Assembly (NCBI RefSeq): GCF_037392515.1
Contig: NC_090291.1
Coordinates: forward strand, 11,836,001-11,900,000
Length of the DNA: 64,000 nt
From: Haliotis asinina
Lineage: Eukaryota > Mollusca > Gastropoda > Lepetellida > Haliotidae
Direction: 5' to 3'
Position 1 is the stretch's first letter. The number at the start of each line of letters is the position of its first letter. A model generated the notes under the pieces. The model was not told where the DNA came from. It ran no database searches and saw only the letters and a program-made list of their open reading frames with translations. The position numbers and the translations under genes were made by a program. Shown piece after piece: positions 37,346 through 48,494 of the stretch.

Positions 37346-38379
37346 ACAAACAAACAAACATTCTAAGGCACCTCATTGCAAACCATACACTCTCCATAAA
37401 TCATCAGCCATGTCAATTTGCTCTGTGTATAGGCAACATAACCTACAGTACTTACATGAAATATGTTGAAAACATTTGGTTCTTGGACTAACTGGCTAAC
37501 ATGTTTCATAGGATGCCTTTTTAACAGCATTTGATAATTGGGAGAAAACTTGCATAGGTTACACAAGTGAACAATATTCAGTCATATCACTGGTTAAGCA
37601 AAAGAATGCAAAAGAAATTTGTTCAAGTATAAACATTTTTTCAAGATTAGATACCATAAAGCATACTGAAATGATATGTTTTACACCAATCATTATACAT
37701 AAAACTTGTAACAATGTGAAGAAATAATGTCTTTAAAAGTGTTGTGTATCCAAACTTATATAATAGTCCATATAACATCTGTTTATATAAGTTGCTGTAT
37801 ATTTAGTTTACTTTGTAACTTTTGTTGGTGGGCCTGAGGTCTAACATTAAATTACATTTCTCTTCATTCAGTCACTTTAAACCTCTTTTGAGCGCAGAAA
37901 AAATCTGTCTCTTTTTCTGGATGTTCATAAATCAAAAGCAACCAATAATTGAAACAGCCTTAAAACTGTCTTAAGAGCTGTAGCAAACACTGTCCAGATC
38001 TGTGAGTGCATGTAATTTGCAAAAGAATTAGTGTCGTGGAATGAACCTAGAATTCATTTTGCAGGGGTTGTTCGGAATTCCACATCATGGCGTGACCCAA
38101 ATACACTGAATCGATAAATACTCCATTTGCGACGTGCGGTTCACCCATGTAAAGTGTTCTTAAAAAATGAAAACAATCGAGAGTGAACAGTTACTAACAT
38201 AAACAAACAATTTTTGTAGCAGACGAATTTTTCGTTTCACTTCACCCAGGATGATAAACCTTGCGACAAAAATAGGGCACGTTTTCGCAAAGACATACAC
38301 GGAACCTAAAAACAGGCTAAATACGATATAGGGGGTTACACACCCTGTTCTAGTTTCATACTGTTGGTGTAAGACATCT

Positions 38380-38560
38380 TAAAAACTTAATACAACGGCC
38401 ACTTCCTACTTTGCCGCTCCAACACTCAAAAATTCTCACCAAATCCCGTCCCTTTCTCGGACCACGATAATGGCGTACGGAACGGTAACTTGCGAGAAAG
38501 AACGATACTGCGCATGAGCGGTGGGAGGTTGAGGGTTGTGTTCTCCCACGTTAAAGAAAG
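38380..38560 (-). promoter_or_regulatory. BANP: Probable BANP promoter / first-exon region
   Basis: A locally CpG-richer stretch about 1.7 kb upstream of the first coding exon. On the minus strand it contains an NRF1-like core (CTCATGCGCA near 38509-38519), a CTTTCTCGCAAG stretch resembling a damaged BANP element, and an ETS-like AGGAAGTG near 38401-38409. A plausible untranslated-exon donor (ATTTG|GTGAGA) is at 38440/38439. No transcription start can be proven from sequence. Confidence 0.4.
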
Positions 38561-38952
38561 ATATCACCAAACCAAACGTTAATATGCCCTGCAGATTTAT
38601 CCTTTACCTACCAGCGTCACCTGCAGTAGGATTCTTTGCTACTGATAGATCGGGTTATGACTGGAAAATGGTGTAAAGCATGAAGTAACACCACGATGCA
38701 TAATGGCGGAGGGAGGAAGAGCGCATGTTTCAAAAGCTTTGTGAATCGTTACATTCCGTTTGTGTCTCGGCAATGTTCGTAACCGACAACAACCTTTAAT
38801 CCGTGACGAAGTGAGTGACTCTTCGGTGATGTGAAATGAAAACATTTTTACTAATATTAAAAAAAGCTCATCTTTTTTAACGAATAGAATTGCCCTGACC
38901 CTAGTTTGAGCAAGAGTGCATTAGCGTTTTGTAGACAAAACTTGTTTTTCTG

Positions 38953-38953
<1 letters not shown>

Positions 38954-38982
<29 letters not shown>
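38954..38982. repeat. (TG)n microsatellite
   Basis: About 14 TG units. Confidence 0.95.
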
Positions 38983-38988
<6 letters not shown>

Positions 38989-39004
38989 AGACCATATTTA
39001 CATA

Positions 39005-39068
39005 AAAGGGACACACACACCAGAGACCATATAAAAGATATTATGGTCTCCGATGTGTGTGTCCCTTT
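39005..39068. repeat. Short hairpin
   Basis: 26-base arms 39005-39030 and 39043-39068, 24 of 26 complementary, 12-base loop. Arms contain GGGACACACAC. Confidence 0.75.
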
Positions 39069-39460
39069 AATGTAACAGTCGTGTATGCGACAGCCTTGAC
39101 TATTGTCTTGAAGCAGGGATACTGTACAACAGGCTTCCTGCTTGAAGTGAGGTCGCACATGCATGCTGACAGATACAGCTTTTTTCAGTCTGAGTAAACT
39201 TAGCCCCAGTGTTAACAGTTACACCCCAACATTTTATTTTCACCCAAGTGTCAAGGGTCATTTTTCTGGACATTAGCGGGGATCCGTTGATTACAAAAAA
39301 ATAAAACGCAGAATGTTTACACTTCGTGTAATTAACAATACACAGTGCATGCATTTGTCAGATAGGTAAAAACACTCAGAATATGCACAGTTTACATAAC
39401 ACCCATACATTCTGCAGATAAAAAACGAACGTAATTAGTTATATATTCTCAAAATTATCT

Positions 39461-39729
39461 GACCCGTGAAGGTCCTGGGGTAGAATGGACCTCCAGCCAG
39501 CCATGCTTGCCATAAAAGGCGACTATGCTAGTCGTAAAAGGCGACTAAAGGGATCGAGTGGTCAGGCTCGCTGACCTGGTTGACACATGTCATCGGATCC
39601 CAATTGTGTAGATCGATGCTCGTGTTGTTGATCACTGGATTGTCTGGTCCAGACTCGATTCTTTACAGACCGCCGCTATATAGCTGGAATATTGCTGAGT
39701 GCGGCGTAAAACTAAACTCACTCACTCAC
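39461..39729 (+). repeat. SINE-B, full length, with target duplication
   Basis: 269 bases flanked by TCAAAATTATCT (39449-39460 and 39730-39741). Order: CCCGTGAAGGTCCTGGGG head, two copies of the AAAAGGCGACTA motif, GTTGATCACTGGATTGTCTG, tail GAGTGCGGCGTAAAAC and CTCACT repeats. Confidence 0.92.
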
Positions 39730-39770
39730 TCAAAATTATCTCTCGTAACAGAATCAATAAGGCATGCGGA

Positions 39771-39874
39771 GTAGATCGATGCTCATGTCAGTCACTGGAT
39801 TGTCTGGCCAAACTATATATTTGTCGATTGCTATGACGTAGCTGGCACAATGCTGAGTGCAGCGATAAACAACA
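39771..39874 (+). repeat. SINE-B fragment (3' half)
   Basis: GTAGATCGATGCTCATG to GCTGAGTGCAGCGATAAAC. Confidence 0.65.
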
Positions 39875-39917
39875 CATACTGCTTCCCACACAACCTGTTC
39901 ATACCCATATATAAACC

Positions 39918-40016
39918 ATTCTCTTCCCACAGAGGTTACTTGTCATATCTTCCTACGAAGATCGGCAGGAAGGTTAGGTAGGAAGATATGACAAGTAACC
40001 TCAGTGGGAAGAGAAT
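39918..40016. repeat. Near-perfect hairpin, 39-base arms
   Basis: Arms 39918-39956 and 39978-40016 pair with one mismatch around a 21-base loop; the arm begins ATTCTCTTCCCACAGAGGTT. Could be a tiny foldback element or a hairpin-RNA precursor. No TA flanks fixed with certainty. Confidence 0.85.
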
Positions 40017-40039
40017 GTATATAAACATACATCATACAT

Positions 40040-40430
40040 TTGAAGTAATGGCATACTCGCACATATACACGTCCATTTTTCCATATTTGTCATTAAAATT
40101 ATGAATTCTTAAGTCAGTTTTAACTGTACGAAAAACAAATTACTATCTCGTATGTTCCATCCGTTATGTACAACCTTCGTTGTGTCATCGCTTACAGATT
40201 TTGAGTGAAATAACACCCAGATCTGTTCAAGCATTCGCGCGTTTGGCCATAGATATTATTGAAGCACAAAGAAAGAATCAACGAACCGAGAAAAAGAGGT
40301 CGTCACCATGTCCCCTGTATATAACGATGTGAACTAAAACAGGGTCGTTATGCAATAAATAATTATATATGACAGGTATTGCTCTGACTTACCTGAACTC
40401 ATATAGTTGTTGCGCTCTGCTGTATGTAGT
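40040..40430. other. Non-coding stretch
   Basis: Nothing recognised except the tandem unit next to the Tc1 element. Confidence 0.4.
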
Positions 40431-40435
40431 ATATA

Positions 40436-42051
40436 TACACCTGGAAATTAATCAAGCAACACCCCAATTTTTTCTATTGGAGCAACTTTGAAGTGTTCTG
40501 ACAATCAAAATATGCCGGGTTGATATAGTTTGACACTTTTTTATTCAACAGACGATCTCTGACAAACAACTTAAAGGGAAAAAGTATTAAGACTTTGCTT
40601 TATTGCAACGAAATCCAAATTCTTAAAACTGTCTTAAATTCATGAAAAAATGGACACAATTTACTATTCATCCACAGACGTTGTTGTCAGGTGTATTAAC
40701 ACAAATGTCACATGGAAAGAAAGAACAGTCATCTGAGAGTCTGCACACCGACTTTCATCAATATCTAGTGTGTCCTCCCTGCGCACGCACCACCGATTCC
40801 AGACGCCTCCTCATTCCTTGGATGAGTCTCCGGATCTGATTCTGGGGGATCCTGTTCCACTCCTCATGCAGGGCAGCCGTCAATTCGTTGAGATTATGGA
40901 CTGGTGGGTCTCTCTGCCTCACACGACGGCCAATAAAGTCCCACAAATGTTCAATGGGGTTGAGGTCAGGGCTCATGGCAGGCCATGGAATTCTGTCAAT
41001 TGCATTTTGCCGCAAAAAATCATTTACAGCATGCGCCCTGTGAGGTCTAGCATTGTCGTCCATAAATATGGGTCTCGTTGCCAGAGGATGGTTCTCAAAA
41101 TGAGGTACCACAGCCCTGTCAAGAACCTCCTGTTGGTAACGAACACCGTTAAGGTTGCCACGGATGGTAATGATATCCAACTTGCAGTTCATGGAAATGC
41201 ACCCCCATACCATAACGGAACCTCCCCCAAAGGCCACAGTCTCCTGGATGTTCCGTGGAGCCATTGCTGTGTTCCTCTGCCTCCAGACCCGAGTACGACC
41301 GTCCACCATGTGCAGCAAGAACCGGCTCTCATCTGAGAAATGGACCTTCCTCCAAGAGGCAATGTTCCAGTGCAAACGGTCATTACACCAGGCCAGTCGG
41401 GCTGCCTTATGGGCTGGAGACAGTCTGGGTCGCTTGATTGGCCTCCTTGCCCGGTATCCTGCAGCTTTCAGACGATTCCGAACAGTCCTGTTCGAGATGG
41501 GTCTCCCTGGAAGCCACTCCTGTCTCAACCGAGAGCTCGAGTCGAAGGACCTGCGCCGTACAAGTCTCAGTAAAGCTCTGTCCTCCCGGACTGTGGTCTT
41601 CCTGGGTCTTCCTGGTCTAGGCAGGTCTTTAACTTCATTAGTGGCCCGGTATTTTTTCAAAAGTTTTGAAATTATGGAATGATGTCGTCCGATTTGAGTC
41701 CCGATTTGTCTTAGAGACATACCAGCATTCCTCATGCCGATTATTTGCCAACGAGTGGCCTCTGATAATTTCCTACGTGCCATGACATTGAAATGAATGA
41801 AAAACCGAATGCAATCGACAACCTGCGCTTGTAAACACCCCAGGGAAAAAGTGCATTTTTCGAAAGTTGAGGTTAAAGCAATGCACGTGCGCTGTGCAAG
41901 CTTCACGCGCGTCATATCAACCCATGAAAAGCTCATGCTGTATGTCAATACATCAAAATTGAATAATCAATCATCAAAATTACTTCGTTAAACTTTGTTA
42001 AGTTTTTATGTGTCTTTGAATTTGGTGTTGCTTAATTAATTTCCATATGTA
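40436..42051 (-). mobile_element. Tc1-like DNA transposon, apparently complete
   Basis: About 1,616 bases between TA dinucleotides (40434-40435 and 42052-42053). The ends are imperfect inverted repeats of about 28 bases: left TACACCTGGAAATTAATCAA, right (reversed) TACATATGGAAATTAATTAA, both continuing GCAACACC. The transposase frame lies inside on the minus strand with no stop. It interrupts a 66-base tandem repeat. Confidence 0.9.
40758..41783 (-). CDS. Tc1-family transposase, DD34E
   Basis: 341 residues, the usual Tc1 length; the frame is open for 55 more residues upstream, but the ATG at 41783-41781 starts MARRKLSEATRW, typical for the family. Residues 1-120 hold two helix-turn-helix units (about 9-45 and 63-110) with a GRPR linker at 58-61, for binding the terminal repeats. 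The catalytic triad is D151 (HFSDESRF), D243 (MDDNARPH) and E278 (SPDLNPIEHLWD), with 34 residues between the second and third. It cuts and inserts the element at TA sites. No stop, frameshift or missing key residue is seen, so it may be functional; activity is not shown. Confidence 0.93.
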   Translation of the reverse strand: MARRKLSEATRWQIIGMRNAGMSLRQIGTQIGRHHSIISKLLKKYRATNEVKDLPRPGRPRKTTVREDRALLRLVRRRSFDSSSRLRQEWLPGRPISNRTVRNRLKAAGYRARRPIKRPRLSPAHKAARLAWCNDRLHWNIASWRKVHFSDESRFLLHMVDGRTRVWRQRNTAMAPRNIQETVAFGGGSVMVWGCISMNCKLDIITIRGNLNGVRYQQEVLDRAVVPHFENHPLATRPIFMDDNARPHRAHAVNDFLRQNAIDRIPWPAMSPDLNPIEHLWDFIGRRVRQRDPPVHNLNELTAALHEEWNRIPQNQIRRLIQGMRRRLESVVRAQGGHTRY

Positions 42052-42053
42052 TA

Positions 42054-42165
42054 GTTCAGCGTAGATCCGTGTGACATACCCGAACTCATGTAAATTGTTG
42101 CGCTCAGCTGTAATATATCGTTCAGCGTAGATCCATGTGACATACCCGAACCCATTATTCTCTTA
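42054..42165 (+). repeat. 66-base tandem repeat split by the Tc1 element
   Basis: GTTCAGCGTAGATCC starts at 42054 and again at 42120. A related unit (ACCTGAACTCATATAGTTGT) lies at about 40383-40430 on the other side of the transposon, so the insertion landed within the array. Confidence 0.6.
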
Positions 42166-42221
42166 AACGTTCGTATCAATAGGAATTATAACTTTAAATT
42201 GAATGGTAGCCAAAGTGTTAT

Positions 42222-42398
42222 GAATGGGATCGGATGGTCAGGCTCGCTGACTTGGTTGACTTATGTAATCGGTTCCCAATTGCGTAGATCGATGCTCTTG
42301 CTGTTGATCACTGGATTGTCTGGCCCAGAGTCGATTATTTACAGACCTCCGCAATATAGCTGGAATATTGCTGAATGCGGCGTAAAACTAAACTCACT
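42222..42398 (+). repeat. SINE-B copy, 5' truncated
   Basis: GAATGGGATCGGATGGTCAG to ATGCGGCGTAAAACTAAACT. Confidence 0.85.
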
Positions 42399-42399
42399 T

Positions 42400-43860
42400 C
42401 CTTTCAGAAGTTTTCACTCACTAGTGTAAATATATCCACTCACCTTCAAGCAACTGTTCTAAACTGACGTTTGCAATATTTTCCGTACTGTTCAAAGGTA
42501 CTGTGTACACATGAACTGACGTATTATACAACAAATTAGTAACGTTGGAAATATTATTGTCATGAGTTCAAACAAATGATGAAAATCAGTGCATGAAAAT
42601 TGGCGACTTCTCAACAAAACTTGACACCAGCTGTTCACATGTACAATATTTGTGCATGCTTTTCAGCAATTCAGTGTATGATCGTTGTGCAAATCATCTA
42701 CATTAATGAATTTGTACTTAACACCTATCAGGCTATACGCCATAAATAACATAAATTGATTTATGACTCGTGCACCCGAGTCCTGTCCTTGCCGCACTAT
42801 GTAACTAGGCAGGTGTGATACCTGTACACATGACATGTTTTTATGTCTGTGGGTTGCGAACAAACTACATGTACATCCATATTTCTCTGATGACTGGATC
42901 TGATGGAAACTGATACAAGCTCTTGTCAGCTTCAAGTCCTGCTTTGTACGTGGACGAATGACATTTTCCAGCCAGTAGTTCACCATCTCTACTGAGATGA
43001 TTTTTAATCGGGTCGAACGCAAATTCAGAGAACATGTATTTACAAAAGCGAGCATCTCTATATACATTCTTTATGGATAACAACTACTTCTAGTGTATAT
43101 GATTTTGTTTGACAAAAGTATATGATTCCATACAACGCATGAAGTTCATCAAACAGATCATCTTTCTGTACACACAATGAGCCCTCAGCGTATCAGAAGA
43201 TGAACCAGTCAATCGGAAGCCGTCGTTACACTTGAGTGCACATCCACCCGCTATGACTGGGTTCGGTCTCCCGAGAACTTCGTTTCGAGGGAAGTAAGCC
43301 CAAGTACAAAATTTTGCACTTTTGAATCGCGATTGTAGGCTTATAATTTTGTTTATTTGTTGTTGTTTTTTACAGGCAGCTATGTATAGTATATGTCATG
43401 AATAAGTGATATTTGTCTTTTAATTATTGTTGATTTTTGGGTTGCATGTGACCTTTAAGTATGCAGTTGGTTCCCCAAGTTAGTGGAGAAATAAATCTTC
43501 GATGTAACCTTATATATGTTACAGTCAGATTGGGAAATCAGTCATTTCGTGACGTTAGTGAAAATTTCAGTCATTTCGTTAAATGTAACATCTATACACA
43601 CATCGAATGTAAACTTTTTCAGTATGAGACAGAATAGATGCACAATGACCCAAGAACAAGTGGAATTATGATACAGGGTTAGTGAATGAGTGAATGAGTT
43701 GGGTTTAGCGCAGCTTGTATGTAAGGTTCCGCATTTAGGCAAAACCAGTGAACACGAAGCATGGTGCGGACACACCTTGAAGCATAATCGGAGCGAACAG
43801 AGATTCGTCCCCAATACCACACCTTTCTGCTTACGTGTTCTTATAAGGTTCGGTTTACAG
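42400..43860. other. Intergenic stretch
   Basis: A 134-codon minus-strand frame (43067-42663) shows no family likeness and no splice context; otherwise nothing recognised. Confidence 0.4.
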
Positions 43861-43865
43861 CAAAG

Positions 43866-43918
43866 GTGAGTTAGTTTTGTTTTACGCCGCACTCAGCAAT
43901 ATTCCAGCTGTATGGAGG
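43866..43918 (-). repeat. SINE-B tail fragment
   Basis: TTTTACGCCGCACTCAGCAA and TATTCCAGCTGTATGGAGG. Confidence 0.7.
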
Positions 43919-43969
43919 CCTTGAGCTAGTTGTATCATGGCGATCAACAATTATAGAGTCTGGCCTGAG

Positions 43970-44222
43970 CGAGTGAATGAGTGAGTTCTATTTTACAACG
44001 CACCCAACAATATTCCAGCTACTATTATATAGCGGCGGTCTGTAAGTAATCACGTCTGGACCAAACAGTCCAGTGATCAACAGCATGAGCATCGATCTTA
44101 GCAATTGGGAACCGATGACGTGTGTCAACCAAGTCAGCGAGTCTGACCATCCGATCCAGTTAGTCGCCTCTTACGACATGCATGGGTTACTGAAGGCTAA
44201 TTGTAGCCCGGACTTTCACGGG
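43970..44222 (-). repeat. SINE-B, nearly full length
   Basis: GAGTGAATGAGTGAGTTCTA tail, GGCGGTCTGTAAGTAATCAC, head TAGCCCGGACTTTCACGGGT. Confidence 0.85.
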
Positions 44223-44343
44223 TAAGTAAGTGGGATGTATGTACAGAAAATATTAAAATGAGATGAGGAAGGTAGAAAAACAACTACATATTCTTACCAT
44301 TCAGAAAACAGGAGATGCATTACACCTTTAACGAGTTGCAGTG

Positions 44344-44436
44344 GGTTTTTTTTTTTGTTTTTGTTTTGTTGTTTTTGTTTGTTTGTCTGTTTGTTTTTGT
44401 TTGTTTGTTGTTGTTTTTTTTTGGGGGGGGGGGGTT
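44344..44436. repeat. T/G-rich low-complexity tract
   Basis: Runs of T with TTTG units, then about 12 G. Confidence 0.9.
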
Positions 44437-44454
44437 GTTTGTTTCTCACTCAGA

Positions 44455-44546
44455 AGAGGTATACTGATCGAGTAATAAGAGGTGTACTGATCGAGTAATA
44501 AGAGGTATACTGATCGAGTAATAAGAGGTGTACTGATCGAGTAATA
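44455..44546. repeat. 23-base tandem repeat, four units
   Basis: AGAGGTATACTGATCGAGTA + ATA; units alternate GTATA / GTGTA, so a 46-base dimer was probably duplicated. Confidence 0.9.
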
Positions 44547-45319
44547 TAATGTATGAAGTTTTGTGATGAGCCTGCCAAAACAAATTATATGTTTCTCGGG
44601 CACGTTTTTTTTTCAAAAGTGACGGTGGTTGGACTATTTTGTAAATTTATTATAGAAAAAAGTGACGAGGGAGAAACACATTTTTTTGTTCTCTCAGAAA
44701 TCTTGTTTGTGAAGTTTAGCACGTGTTAATTAAAGAGTTGTAGATTCAGTCACACTCATTCTTACTGAGACTCATGCTTATAGTGGGCAAATGGATGATC
44801 GAGATACAAAATTATTTTTTTAAATGACAATAAAAATTGTAACGTGCGCGAATAAAAGTGACGGAGACCGATGGCCGAGAAACGTTTCACATTTTTATTT
44901 AGCCTTCTATCTGTGTAATGGAAGCAAAACCTTTTAAAGCGCACGTAAAATATCTTATCTCCATTTGACCAAAGTTAAAACGTACACATGTCTGCCTTCA
45001 TCAAACAACCAATTTGGTTAACTTACATTTAAGCTTGTGAATGTGATTCGTAATGGATTTCAATGTCTGCTTTCACATCAGTGTAACCAGAGGATCATTC
45101 ACATACATGTCATAAGTATTATCATCGTTTGAGAAGGCTAGCGTATACAGTTTGCAAGTGTTCTATTCACACCGACTGAGTCGAAATTAGAATCACGCGT
45201 GCTTGGACGCACCTGTCTGAGCAACGGTCTCATTGAATGTGTTGGGTGTTAAATTCATACAACCTGTTACCAATGATTTGTTAAAGTTGATTTCATTGGA
45301 TAATCCTCTTTGAAAACAA

Positions 45320-45456
45320 TGTTGTGATTGGCTAGTTTCTCCCCACTATAACAGAATCCGTGTACTGTGTCGTCTGTTTACATCTGGGAGGGATAAGTTT
45401 GCCGGCGTGGCTGAGTGTCAGTTACTGAGAACGACTTATGAGAGAGGTGTTTTGCA
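45320..45456 (+). promoter_or_regulatory. Probable promoter and 5' UTR of the POGLUT2/3 gene
   Basis: An inverted CCAAT box (GATTGGCTAG, about 45326-45335) lies about 125 bases before the ATG, followed by CCCCACTATAACAG. An upstream ATG at 45438 opens an overlapping frame. Start site not proven. Confidence 0.35.
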
Positions 45457-45671
45457 ATGGCAAGTTTCGGAATGTGTCGCAAACGATTATCTGCCATCTT
45501 GCTGATGATCTTCTTTCACACAGTTGTCGGAGATTCGGGGTTACCAAAGTCAGAAGCCCCACGAGCGGTATCCCTCAGGAACTCTCGAGTTTGGGGCCCC
45601 GGACTGAAATCGGAGTTTTTCCTGCCGGTGCGGTATTTTTACATAGAAGCTGTCGACCAGTTCGGAGAGAG
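45457..45671 (+). CDS. POGLUT2/3 (KDELC) protein O-glucosyltransferase, first coding exon only
   Basis: ATG at 45457 has a good context (GCAATGG). The exon codes 71 residues plus two bases and ends at GAGAG|GTACAT. Residues 8-25 form a signal peptide (RLSAILLMIFFHTVVG). Residues about 44-69 read VWGPGLKSEFFLPVRYFYIE and AVDQFGE, almost the opening of the filamin-type domain of KDELC1/KDELC2. Known for the family: ER-lumen enzymes that add O-glucose to EGF repeats of Notch and fibrillins, normally ending in a KDEL-like retention signal. The catalytic part is not in this exon, and I found no later exon before the window end, so POGLUT2 and POGLUT3 cannot be told apart. An out-of-frame upstream ATG at 45438 overlaps the start and could lower translation. 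Confidence 0.75.
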
Positions 45672-46373
45672 GTACATACTGATACGAAACATGACTTTAT
45701 ATTGGTAGTATTTGTCGCTGTCTGTTATAGTCCTTCAATTTGACAGCGTCCCGGTCACTTAAAGATCATTAGATAGATGTTTAGTGCATTACCAGTATCA
45801 GCTGGTAATTTGGCGTTCATGTTCATGACTAAAAACAGGGATGCTGTCATGACAAGTGGCAATCTTTCCAAAGCTGGTTCCAAACTGATGAATATTATTA
45901 CTAACTCTTTTTTCAGCTAACACAAATATATCATACTTATAAATTTTATAAAAGTTCAAAACCATGTTGATAAATTTCTGTCACAGTACTCTGGACGATT
46001 AGAAAAGGGCAGCTGAATATGTATCATGGTCAATTGTTTGGTTGGTCTAATGAAACCAATTTGTTCTGAAGCTTTTGTGATTAGGGGAGGTCAATGCGAA
46101 CCACAAGCAACTATAAAGGCATGTCTTTAGTTAGAGCTGAACAAATAAGCCACTACTTTTTAACCCTATGGCAAACAAAAGCAGGGCCATTTAGGGATTG
46201 GCATCGGTCACCACAGGATGACCATGCAAAGAACGAAAGTGACGATTGTAGAAACAAAACACAGCTGTATGGAGGACTGTCCAGTGAAACAATATACTAG
46301 TCAAAAGAAGTTTCATTAAACACCCCATTATTATGACTGTAGGTAATCAGTCACTCAGTGTTCTATAAGCTGC

Positions 46374-46500
46374 AGGGGCAATGGGGTAGCCTAGTGGTTA
46401 AAGCTTTCTCTAGCTTATTGTATGGCACAAGATGTGTAAAGCCCATTCTGGTGTCCCATGTTGTGGAATTGCTGGAATGTTGTTAATGGCAGTGTAAAGA
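46374..46500 (+). repeat. SINE-A copy
   Basis: GGGTAGCCTAGTGGTTAAAG head, AGCCCATTCTGGTGTCCCAT middle. Confidence 0.75.
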
Positions 46501-46564
46501 AAACCTCAGTAACTCAGGCTATAAGCTACGAGAAAACCTCAATAACTCAGGCTATAAGTTACGA
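46499..46564. repeat. 33-base tandem duplication
   Basis: GAAAACCTCAGTAACTCAGG starts at 46499, near-identical copy from 46532. Confidence 0.8.
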
Positions 46565-47152
46565 GTAGAATATTTTGAGTGTCATTTGAGTTGTGTTCCT
46601 CCAACCCGTCATCAAAACAGTTGAAGCATTTTGTGCATAATGTAATAAATAATCTCAGGTTGCAGCTGCTGTTTAAAAATGTCAGTCTTCAAAATCCAAC
46701 ATGATTTATCTATTTCATGGCCTGCTGCTTTGTAGCATATTAACTTTCATCATGTTGGGTAAAGAAACTGGGCTTACAACAAGATTTGAGAGTGTCGAAT
46801 GCTTAAATGAAACATTGTGTCTACACAGGTACTGTCATTTTCACTCTACAAAAGGTATATGTTTTCCTGGTGTCCATACTTAACACATAGGTACACCATG
46901 GTACAGCCAGTTGTGCACTATCACTGGATCTTCAATACAAAGCCATAGTTTTGTTAAATCCTAAATGTTGTAAATCAGAAGTTTTGTTGTAACATGGATA
47001 TAGCTCTTGGGTTTTGGAAAACCACTGGGTAACTGTGAAACTTTTTCATCCAGTAAAATTGACTTTCTAGACCTTTAAAAAAATGTTTGTTCTTCTTTTT
47101 TAATGATGCATACAGTCGTTATCCAACTAAATGACTCTGTTATCTCATCTCA

Positions 47153-47387
47153 GCTTGTGAAGATCCAGGCTAGAATTGGTCTTCAGTAACCCATATATGT
47201 CGTAACAGGTGACTAATGGGATTGGGTAGTCAGATTCGCTGACTTGGTTGACAAACATCAACGTATCCCAGTTGCGTAGATCGATGCTTATGATGTTTAT
47301 CACAGATTGTCTGGTCCAGACTCGATTATTTACAGATGGCGGCCATATAGCTGGAATAATGCTAAGTGCAGCATCAAACATCAAACG
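47153..47387 (+). repeat. SINE-B copy
   Basis: CTAATGGGATTGGGTAGTCA, CCAGACTCGATTATTTACAG, tail AAGTGCAGCATCAAAC. Confidence 0.8.
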
Positions 47388-47989
47388 AATCAGCTCAGTT
47401 ATTTACAGAGTGACACAATATTCCAAAAATGCCAGATTGAAAAAAAATACCTTTTCACTAGTTGAACCAACCATTGATAAAAAGAGTTCATCTGACACAG
47501 TCTTGTATCAATCAATCAAGTAATTCAGAGTTTTTCCACGTCTCTATACATGACTTACTTTAATCAGTAGCCATTGTGACACTACACACAACCCCTTTTG
47601 GCTGTAAACATGATTTAAAAAGTTAAACATTGTACAACATATGCTTATGAATTGTGATAAACACTGTTACAAGCAGCAGTAACTTATAACAATGTTTAAC
47701 ATGCATTAGTTGTTGAATTTTACTGTTTAGAGCCTGTTTATGTATTTGTGCTGGTGTCAATAAAAGCTGATAGATATTGTTTGGGGCACCTGTTGTTCAG
47801 GGAGGCATTGTGATAATGCACAATGAGTGACAGCTGTGACATTGTTGATACAAAACAGTGAAACATGCTGATACATTTCATTGAAGATTTATCCTACTGA
47901 TGCTCATCATGTAAACAGTTCATAATGAAAATATAAACCCATTTGATTTTTTTTTGTGTGTTAATAGTGCAAATTATTTGTCATGTTAT

Positions 47990-48123
47990 GTGTGAGTGAG
48001 TTTAGACTTATGCCACACTCAGCATTATTCCACTTTTATGGTGGTGGTTTGAATATAACTGAGTCTGAACCAGACAGTCCAGTTGTCAACAGCATGAGCA
48101 TCTATCTACACCATTTGGATATG
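47990..48123 (-). repeat. SINE-B fragment (3' half)
   Basis: GTGAGTGAGTTTAGACTTAT tail, CAACAGCATGAGCATCTATC. Confidence 0.75.
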
Positions 48124-48407
48124 AAATAATTCATAGTTTTTGGCTACAGGAGGTGATGATGATTTTTGTGGAGAAGCATGTACAATATGAATGACCCCTG
48201 TAAAATTTATGTCCAAAGCAAATGGATTTATGTACAATAAAGTAAGTGACCCACCCCCACCCCAACCCCTACATGTCATGTACAGAACTAATGACCTTAG
48301 CTTCCCATACCTATCTTTTCTGTGCATTTAGAGCATGAAATATTCATTGAGTCATGTGCAATATGAATGGACGATTATTAGTTAATGAACTATTATTATT
48401 TGACCCC

Positions 48408-48410
<3 letters not shown>

Positions 48411-48489
<79 letters not shown>
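48411..48489. repeat. (TC)n microsatellite
   Basis: About 38 uninterrupted TC units, followed by a C run. Confidence 0.98.

Positions 48490-48494
<5 letters not shown>

Noticed and set aside
41155..41682. Long plus-strand frames across the Tc1 transposase
   Set aside because: Antisense shadows of the transposase; composition follows its codons.
42663..43067. 134-codon minus-strand open frame
   Set aside because: No recognisable motif, no convincing splice or promoter context; likely chance.
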